A DNA stretch of 18,628 bases from an uncultured Leucobacter sp. (GTDB lineage Bacteria; Actinomycetota; Actinomycetes; Actinomycetales; Microbacteriaceae). The stretch lies in contig CALMSE010000094.1 in the NCBI GenBank assembly GCA_937872275.1, positions 1-18,628 on the forward strand. The letters run 5' to 3'. The notes below the pieces were generated by a model. That model saw only the letters and a list, made by a program, of their open reading frames with translations. It was not told the origin of the DNA and did no database searches. A program made the translations under genes and the position numbers. Shown piece after piece: positions 14,309-18,628 of this stretch (its first letter is position 1; every line of letters starts with the position of its first letter).

Positions 14309-15583
14309 TCAGGCGCTCCGCTCGCCCGCTCCGGGTACCTGCATCACGAGCGGGGATACGTCATCGAGTATCGAGTCGCGGGTGACGACGACCTTGGCGA
14401 TGTCGGAATTCGAGGGCACCTCGAACATGACGGGGCCGAGCACGTCTTCAAGGATCGCCCGGAGCCCCCGGGCGCCGGTCTTGCGCTCCACGGCGAGCTC
14501 CGCGATGGCCTCGAGCGCCGCGTCCTCGAACTCCAGGCCGACGCCGTCGAGCTCGAACATGCGCTGGTACTGCTTCACGAGCGCGTTGCGCGGTTCGGTC
14601 AGGATGCGCACGAGCGCCTCGACGTCGAGCGGGTTCACGGTGGCGACGACGGGGAGGCGGCCGATGAACTCGGGGATCAGCCCGAACTTGTGCAGGTCTT
14701 CGGGCTGCACCTGCGAGAACAGCTCGGCGTCGTCGCGCTTGCCGGGAAGCGGGGCGCCGAAGCCCACGCCGCCCTTGCCGACCCGCTGCGCGATGATGTT
14801 CTCGAGCCCGGAGAAGGCGCCCGCGACGATGAACAGCACGTTGGTCGTGTCGAGCTGGATGAACTCCTGGTTCGGGTGCTTGCGCCCGCCCTGCGGCGGG
14901 ATCGAGGCGACCGTGCCTTCGAGTATCTTGAGCAGCGCCTGCTGCACGCCCTCGCCCGAGACGTCGCGGGTGATCGAGGGGTTCTCCGCCTTGCGGGCGA
15001 TCTTGTCGATCTCGTCGATGTAGATGATGCCGGTCTCCGCGCGGGCGACGTCGAAGTCGGCCGCCTGCAGCAGCTTCAGCAGGATGTTCTCGACGTCTTC
15101 GCCGACGTAGCCGGCCTCGGTGAGGGCCGTCGCATCGGCCACCGCGAAGGGCACATTGAGCTGCCGCGCGAGCGACTGCGCGAGATACGTCTTGCCGCAG
15201 CCGGTCGGCCCGATGAGCAGGATGTTGGATTTCGCGATCTCGATCTGCTCGCCGGCCGTGTCGGCGCTGTGCAGCCGGGTGCCGGCGCGCACGCGCTTGT
15301 AGTGGTTGTAGACCGCCACGGCGAGCGACTGCTTCGCCCGATCCTGCCCGATCACGTACTGGTCGAGGAAGTCGGCGATCTCGCGCGGCTTGTGCAGCGT
15401 GAACTCGCTCTTCTCCGAGGCCGAACTCTCCGCGAGGCGCTCCTCGATGATCTCGTTGCACAGGCCGACGCACTCGTCGCAGATGTAGATCTGCGGGCCG
15501 GCGATCAGCTGCTGCACCTGCTTCTGCGATTTCCCGCAGAACGAGCACTTGAGCAGATCGCTGCTCTCACCGATCTTCGCCAT
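14309..15583 (-). CDS. clpX: ATP-dependent unfoldase subunit ClpX
   Basis: A 424-residue AAA+ unfoldase. As a hexamer it recognises tagged or misfolded proteins, unfolds them with ATP and feeds them into ClpP. The N-terminal zinc domain has C13-x2-C16 and C35-x2-C38. Walker A is GPTGCGKT at 125-132 and Walker B IIYIDEID at 186-193. The pore loop is GYVG at 158-161, RKH is at 234-236, the ClpP-docking loop is VGF at 273-275 (IGF in E. coli), [11 protein letters not shown] is at 302-312 and sensor II GARGLR at 370-375. Length matches the family. GGAGGAGG five bases before the ATG is an excellent ribosome site. It is downstream of clpP2 but separated by 98 bases holding a strong hairpin and its own -10 box, so it is probably transcribed separately. 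Confidence 0.98.
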   Translation of the reverse strand: MAKIGESSDLLKCSFCGKSQKQVQQLIAGPQIYICDECVGLCNEIIEERLAESSASEKSEFTLHKPREIADFLDQYVIGQDRAKQSLAVAVYNHYKRVRAGTRLHSADTAGEQIEIAKSNILLIGPTGCGKTYLAQSLARQLNVPFAVADATALTEAGYVGEDVENILLKLLQAADFDVARAETGIIYIDEIDKIARKAENPSITRDVSGEGVQQALLKILEGTVASIPPQGGRKHPNQEFIQLDTTNVLFIVAGAFSGLENIIAQRVGKGGVGFGAPLPGKRDDAELFSQVQPEDLHKFGLIPEFIGRLPVVATVNPLDVEALVRILTEPRNALVKQYQRMFELDGVGLEFEDAALEAIAELAVERKTGARGLRAILEDVLGPVMFEVPSNSDIAKVVVTRDSILDDVSPLVMQVPGAGERSA

Positions 15584-15622
15584 GCGAGCCTCCTCCCCGG
15601 TGCGGGTCTCCGACGCGAATCG

Positions 15623-15628
15623 AGCCTA
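15623..15628 (-). promoter_or_regulatory. Candidate clpX promoter (-10 TAGGCT)
   Basis: TAGGCT on the minus strand is 39 bases before the clpX ATG and is identical to the hexamer before ndk. It would give a leader of about 33 bases including the GGAGG site. The -35 position abuts the preceding hairpin and is not clear. Confidence 0.5.
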
Positions 15629-15649
15629 TCCGGCACCACCGACATTACC

Positions 15650-15676
15650 GGGTGCGGCGCGCCGGGCGCCGCACCC
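15650..15676 (-). terminator. Strong hairpin after clpP2, probable terminator
   Basis: GGGTGCGGCG (15650-15659) and CGCCGCACCC (15667-15676) form a perfect ten-base stem with a seven-base loop, five bases past the clpP2 stop on the minus strand. There is no T-run. It probably ends the clpP1P2 transcript before the clpX promoter, or protects the 3' end while letting some transcription continue. Confidence 0.65.
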
Positions 15677-15681
15677 GACCA

Positions 15682-16323
15682 TCAGGAGCCCAGAACCGGC
15701 TGCGGATTCTTGCGGCTCGTGAGCACCTGGTCGATGAGCCCGTAGTCGAGCGCCTCCTGGGCGCTCAGGATCTTGTCGCGATCGATGTCGCGGTTGACCT
15801 CTTCGATCGAGCGGTTCGAGTGCTTCGAGAGCGTCTCCTCCAGCCACTCGCGCATGCGCATGATCTCGGCGGCCTGGATCTCGATGTCCGAGGCCTGGCC
15901 GTGGCCCGCCTGCCCGGTCGAGGGCTGATGGATCAGCACCCGGGCGTTCGGCAGCGCGAGACGCTTGCCCGCGGTGCCGCCCGCGAGCAGCACGGCCGCG
16001 GCGGAGGCGGCCTGGCCGAGGCACACGGTCATCACGTGCGGCCGGATGTACTGCATCGTGTCGTAGATCGCGGTCATCGCGGTGAAGGATCCGCCCGGCG
16101 AGTTGATGTACATGGTGATGTCGCGCTCGGGATCCTGGCTCTCCAGCACGAGCAGCTGGGCCATGACGTCGTCGGCCGAGGCGTCGTCGACCTGGACGCC
16201 GAGGAAGACGATGCGATCCTCGAAGAGCTTCGCATAGGGATCCTGGCGCTTGAAGCCGTAGGAGGTGCGCTCCTCGAAGGAGGGCAGCACGTAGCGGGAC
16301 TGCGGCATGTGAAGTGCGGTCAT
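15682..16323 (-). CDS. clpP2: ClpP2 protease subunit
   Basis: A 213-residue serine peptidase subunit. In actinobacteria ClpP1 and ClpP2 form two heptameric rings of one mixed barrel that degrades substrates delivered by ClpX or ClpC. The catalytic triad is visible: S107 in [11 protein letters not shown]132 in VLIHQP, and D183 in [10 protein letters not shown]. The motif YINSPGG is at 72-78. Its N-terminus is longer than that of ClpP1 and includes [16 protein letters not shown], typical of ClpP2; some may be removed on maturation. ATG 16323 has GAGGA nine bases upstream; an ATG five codons later is possible. It starts 19 bases after the clpP1 stop in the same operon. Confidence 0.97.
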   Translation of the reverse strand: MTALHMPQSRYVLPSFEERTSYGFKRQDPYAKLFEDRIVFLGVQVDDASADDVMAQLLVLESQDPERDITMYINSPGGSFTAMTAIYDTMQYIRPHVMTVCLGQAASAAAVLLAGGTAGKRLALPNARVLIHQPSTGQAGHGQASDIEIQAAEIMRMREWLEETLSKHSNRSIEEVNRDIDRDKILSAQEALDYGLIDQVLTSRKNPQPVLGS

Positions 16324-16342
16324 TGTGGTGTGTCCTCGTTCC

Positions 16343-16927
16343 CTACTTGCTCGTGCCGCCGCCGCCGACCACGTCGCGGGCGCTGTCGCGGATGAAGTCG
16401 ACGAAGCCGTACTCGAGGGCCTCGTCGGCGGTGAACCAGCGATCCCGGTCACCGTCCTCGTTGATCTGCTCGACGGTCTTGCCGGTCTGCGCCGCGGTGA
16501 TCTCGGCGAGGCGGTTCTTCATCGAGACGATGAGCTGCGCCTGGGTCTGGATGTCGCTCGCGGTGCCGCCGAAGCCGCCGTGCGGCTGATGCAGCAGCAC
16601 CCTGGCGTTCGGGGTGATGTACCGCTTGCCCTTGGTTCCTGCGGTGAGCAGGAACTGACCCATCGAGGCCGCCATGCCGATGCCCACCGTGACGATGTCG
16701 TTCGGCACGAAGCTCATGGTGTCGTAGATGGCCATGCCCGCGGTGATGGATCCGCCCGGCGAGTTGATGTAGAGGTAGATGTCGGCCTCGGGATCCTCCG
16801 CGGCGAGCAGCAGGATCTTCGCGCAGATCTCGTTCGCGTTGTCGTCGCGCACCTCGCTCCCCAGCCAGATGATGCGATCCTTCAGCAGTCGATCGAACAC
16901 GCTGTTCGGCGGCGTCTGTTCAGCCAT
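16343..16927 (-). CDS. clpP1: ClpP1 protease subunit
   Basis: A 194-residue serine peptidase subunit, partner of ClpP2 in the mixed ClpP1P2 barrel. The triad is S88 in [11 protein letters not shown]113 in VLLHQPHGG, and D162 in [10 protein letters not shown], with the expected 25- and 49-residue spacings. YINSPGG is at 53-59. The C-terminus ends in a Gly-rich GGGGTSK tail. AAGGAG six bases before the ATG is a clear ribosome site. Upstream lies a candidate ClgR box and a -10 hexamer, so this is the first gene of the clpP1P2 operon. It is separated from tig by 241 bases with a strong terminator, so it is probably independent of tig. Confidence 0.98.
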   Translation of the reverse strand: MAEQTPPNSVFDRLLKDRIIWLGSEVRDDNANEICAKILLLAAEDPEADIYLYINSPGGSITAGMAIYDTMSFVPNDIVTVGIGMAASMGQFLLTAGTKGKRYITPNARVLLHQPHGGFGGTASDIQTQAQLIVSMKNRLAEITAAQTGKTVEQINEDGDRDRWFTADEALEYGFVDFIRDSARDVVGGGGTSK

Positions 16928-16957
16928 TCTGCACTCCTTCGAATTGTGCTTGATACG

Positions 16958-16963
16958 AGGCTA
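16958..16963 (-). promoter_or_regulatory. Candidate clpP1P2 promoter (-10 TAGCCT)
   Basis: TAGCCT on the minus strand lies 30 bases before the clpP1 ATG. Its -35 position would be near 16981-16986 and has a poor sequence, as expected for a promoter needing an activator; the ClgR-like site is directly upstream of that. TATCAA (16950-16955) is a second option. Confidence 0.45.
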
Positions 16964-16990
16964 CCGAGTCGGCGGCGCGGGAGAGGCCGT

Positions 16991-17008
16991 GTTCGCCCTG
17001 GGCGTCTT
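16991..17008 (-). promoter_or_regulatory. ClgR operator candidate upstream of clpP1
   Basis: Read on the minus strand the site is AAGACGCCCAGGGCGAAC. It agrees at every position with WNNWCGCYNANRGCGWWS, the ClgR consensus reported from Corynebacterium glutamicum as I recall it. The core CGC-N5-GCG is palindromic. It is 63 bases from the clpP1 ATG, just upstream of the presumed -35, which suits activation. ClgR is the known activator of clp genes in actinobacteria. The regulator gene itself is not in this window. Confidence 0.7.
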
Positions 17009-17104
17009 ACCGCGGGCCGACCAGCGGCCCCGGGCGCGAGACGGAGCTTCGCTTCGCCGGGGATCCGGCCCGGACCTCGCCGAGCGCCGAGTCTGCCGAG
17101 AACG

Positions 17105-17149
17105 GCAGAGCCCCCGCTCCCGAGCGTGTCGAGGGGGCGGGGGCTCTGC
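17105..17149 (-). terminator. tig terminator hairpin
   Basis: GCAGAGCCCCCGC (17105-17117) and GCGGGGGCTCTGC (17137-17149) form 13 perfect pairs, extended inwards by one G-T and three G-C pairs, around an 11-base loop. It begins 19 bases after the tig stop on the minus strand and is followed by a modest CGTTCT tract. It is the strongest intrinsic-terminator candidate in the window. Confidence 0.8.
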
Positions 17150-17168
17150 GCGCGAGTCGAGACCGAGC

Positions 17169-18521
17169 TCACTTCTCCTCGGCGGCCTCCGCCTCCTCGA
17201 CGATCTCCTCCGCCTCGGCGACGACCTCGGCCTCGGCCTCGTCGTCGACGGCGGTGAACTCGCTCAGGTCGACCGCATTGCCGCTCTTGTCGACGACCTC
17301 GGCCTTCGACAGGGCGACGGCAAGCGCCTTGTTGCGGGTGACCTCGCCGAAGATGACGCCCATCTGGCCGCCCTGGCTGATGGCCTGCAGGAACTGCGAG
17401 GGGTCCATGCCGTACTGCTGCGCGGACTGGAAGATGTACTGCGAGAGCTCGTTCTGCGTCGGGGCGACCTCTTCGGCCTCCGCGATCGCGTCGAGCAGCA
17501 GCTGCAGCGCGAACTGATCCTCCGACGACTTGCGCACCTCGGCGCGGTGCTCGTCGTCCTCGAGACGCCCCTCGCCCTCGAGGTGGCGGTGCACCTCCTC
17601 CTCGATGAGCTCTTCGGAGATCGGGATGCCGGCCTGCTCGATGAGCGTCTCCGTGAAGAGGTCGCGGGCCTGGCGGCCCTGCGCGAACACCGCCGCGCGC
17701 TGCGCCTGCTCCGCGAGGCTCTCCCGCAGCTCGGCGATCGTGTCGAACTCGCTCGCGAGCTGGGCGAAGTCGTCATCGGCCTCGGCGAGGGCGCGCTCCT
17801 TCACCGCGGTGACGGTGACCTCGACCTCGGCGTCCTGCCCCTCGAACTCGCCGCCGAGCAGCTGAGAGGTGAAGGTCGTCGACTCGCCCGCGGTGAGCGT
17901 CTCCACTGCCTCGTCGAGACCGACGAGCATGTTGCCCGCGCCCACCTCGTAGGAGACGCCGCTCGCCTGGTCGACCTCGGCCTCGCCGATGCGGGCCGTG
18001 AGGTCGAGCTCGACGAAGTCGCCGCTCTTCGCCGCGCGCTCCACCGTATTCAGGGTGCCGAAGCGCTCGCGCAGCTTGGTCAGCTCCTGATCGACCGCGT
18101 CGTCGTCGACCTTCACATCGTCGACGGTGATCTTCAGGCCGTCGTACTTCGGCAGCTCGAAGTCGGGGCGTGCCTCGACCTCGAAGGCCAGCTTCAGCTC
18201 GCTCTTCGGGTCTGCGACGTCGAGCCACTCCTCGACGTCGGCGGTGGGACGTCCCATGGGCCGGGTCTCGGTCTCGGCGAGCGCGGCCTGGTAGAACTCG
18301 TCGAGCGAGTCGTTGACGGCCTGCTCGACGACGGCCGCCTTGCCGATGCGCTGATCGATGATGGGCGCGGGCACGTGCCCCTTGCGGAAGCCCGGGATCG
18401 AGACCTGCTCGGAGATGGTCTTGTACGCCTTCTTCAGGTGCGGCTCGAGCTCATCGATGGTGATGGCGACGGTGAGCTTGACCCGGGTCGGGGTGAGCTT
18501 TTCGGCGTTGGTCTTCGGCAA
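17169..18521 (-). CDS. tig: Trigger factor, ribosome-associated chaperone and prolyl isomerase
   Basis: A 450-residue chaperone that docks at the ribosome exit tunnel, shields nascent chains and has peptidyl-prolyl isomerase activity. The N-terminal ribosome-binding domain carries the signature GFRKGHVP at 44-51. The FKBP-like domain spans about 165-245 (SGDFVELDLTARIGE to the VTVTAVKER strand), then the helical C-terminal chaperone domain. The tail from about 415 is extremely acidic, with many Glu and Ala residues. Length is typical (430-470). The start is a TTG at 18521, supported by AGAGG six to seven bases upstream and by the N-terminus MPKTNAEKLTPTRVKLTV, which aligns with the family; no in-frame ATG is nearby. 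It is 60 bases downstream of a tRNA-Pro on the same strand and ends before a strong terminator. Confidence 0.97.
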   Translation of the reverse strand: MPKTNAEKLTPTRVKLTVAITIDELEPHLKKAYKTISEQVSIPGFRKGHVPAPIIDQRIGKAAVVEQAVNDSLDEFYQAALAETETRPMGRPTADVEEWLDVADPKSELKLAFEVEARPDFELPKYDGLKITVDDVKVDDDAVDQELTKLRERFGTLNTVERAAKSGDFVELDLTARIGEAEVDQASGVSYEVGAGNMLVGLDEAVETLTAGESTTFTSQLLGGEFEGQDAEVEVTVTAVKERALAEADDDFAQLASEFDTIAELRESLAEQAQRAAVFAQGRQARDLFTETLIEQAGIPISEELIEEEVHRHLEGEGRLEDDEHRAEVRKSSEDQFALQLLLDAIAEAEEVAPTQNELSQYIFQSAQQYGMDPSQFLQAISQGGQMGVIFGEVTRNKALAVALSKAEVVDKSGNAVDLSEFTAVDDEAEAEVVAEAEEIVEEAEAAEEK

Positions 18522-18581
18522 TTTGGCCTCTCAAGTATCTGATTCCATGCTGTCCGGGATCGCAGCGAGCTGGTGTCCGTG

Positions 18582-18628
18582 TCGGGGCGACAGGATTCGA
18601 ACCTGCGACCTCCCGCTCCCAAAGCGGG
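18582..18628 (-). tRNA. tRNA-Pro (anticodon UGG), 3' part; 5' end outside window
   Basis: The minus strand shows, 5' to 3', an anticodon arm with a five-base stem CCCGC/GCGGG and loop TTTGGGA (anticodon TGG, complement of 18619-18621), a five-base variable region AGGTC, a T arm with GCAGG-TTCGAAT-CCTGT (one G-T pair), the acceptor strand CGCCCCG and discriminator A at 18582. CCA is not encoded. The D arm and 5' acceptor strand lie beyond the window. Reading GGUUCGAAUCC and the anticodon loop leave little doubt about the identity. Confidence 0.95.

Noticed and set aside
14261..15745. Plus-strand open frame of about 490 codons over clpX
   Set aside because: Antisense to clpX; composition is that of a shadow frame.
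17009..17104. Possible small gene or second regulatory element between tig terminator and ClgR site
   Set aside because: Only GC-rich sequence with short chance palindromes; no ribosome site followed by an open frame and no repeat structure.
16779..18542. Plus-strand open frame of about 590 codons over tig
   Set aside because: Repetitive Leu/Asp/Gly/Arg composition mirrors the tig codons; tig is clear on the other strand.
1..18628. Mobile elements, CRISPR arrays, prophage or defence genes
   Set aside because: No transposase, integrase, direct-repeat array, terminal inverted repeats or compositional break was seen; nearly all genes are housekeeping.

Overview
The window comes from a high-GC Gram-positive bacterium, very probably an actinobacterium of the family Microbacteriaceae. 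The grounds are the strong G/C third-position bias, the gene order tRNA-Pro / tig / clpP1 / clpP2 / clpX, the block ileS-folC-DUF4233-ndk, a translational-type T-box before ileS, and TANNNT-type -10 boxes with weak -35 elements. The genus cannot be fixed from sequence alone.

Layout. (1) 1-2713 is the most accessory part: the start of a membrane-protein gene leaving the window on the minus strand, a divergent MarR-type regulator, an overlapping gene for a two-helix membrane protein, and a secreted lipoprotein of the serine beta-lactamase/DD-peptidase fold whose reading frame has no stop codon where the protein should end. (2) 2745-9688 is a minus-strand block read ileS, folC, DUF4233 membrane protein, ndk, YcaQ/AlkX-like DNA glycosylase. 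ileS-folC-DUF4233 are joined by ATGA stop/start overlaps; ndk has its own promoter candidate. ileS is preceded by a T-box riboswitch with an AUC (Ile) specifier. (3) 10042-14199 is a plus-strand block: an unknown two-helix membrane protein, valS, a small acidic conserved-looking protein and a small lipoprotein. (4) 14309-18628 is a minus-strand proteostasis block: tRNA-Pro(UGG, partial), trigger factor, ClpP1, ClpP2 and ClpX.

How the parts work together. IleRS and ValRS charge tRNA for translation, and IleRS synthesis is predicted to respond to uncharged tRNA-Ile. Trigger factor folds nascent chains at the ribosome exit, and ClpX feeds misfolded or tagged proteins to the ClpP1P2 peptidase. 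FolC makes (poly)glutamylated folates and Ndk balances the nucleoside triphosphates. Upstream of clpP1 there is an 18-base site that fits the ClgR operator consensus as I recall it, linking the protease genes to the actinobacterial ClgR stress regulon.

I see no mobile element, CRISPR array, prophage gene or obvious new multi-gene system. The points most worth a second look are the open hydrolase frame, the two unusual synthetase types, the T-box, the ClgR site and a structured valS leader.
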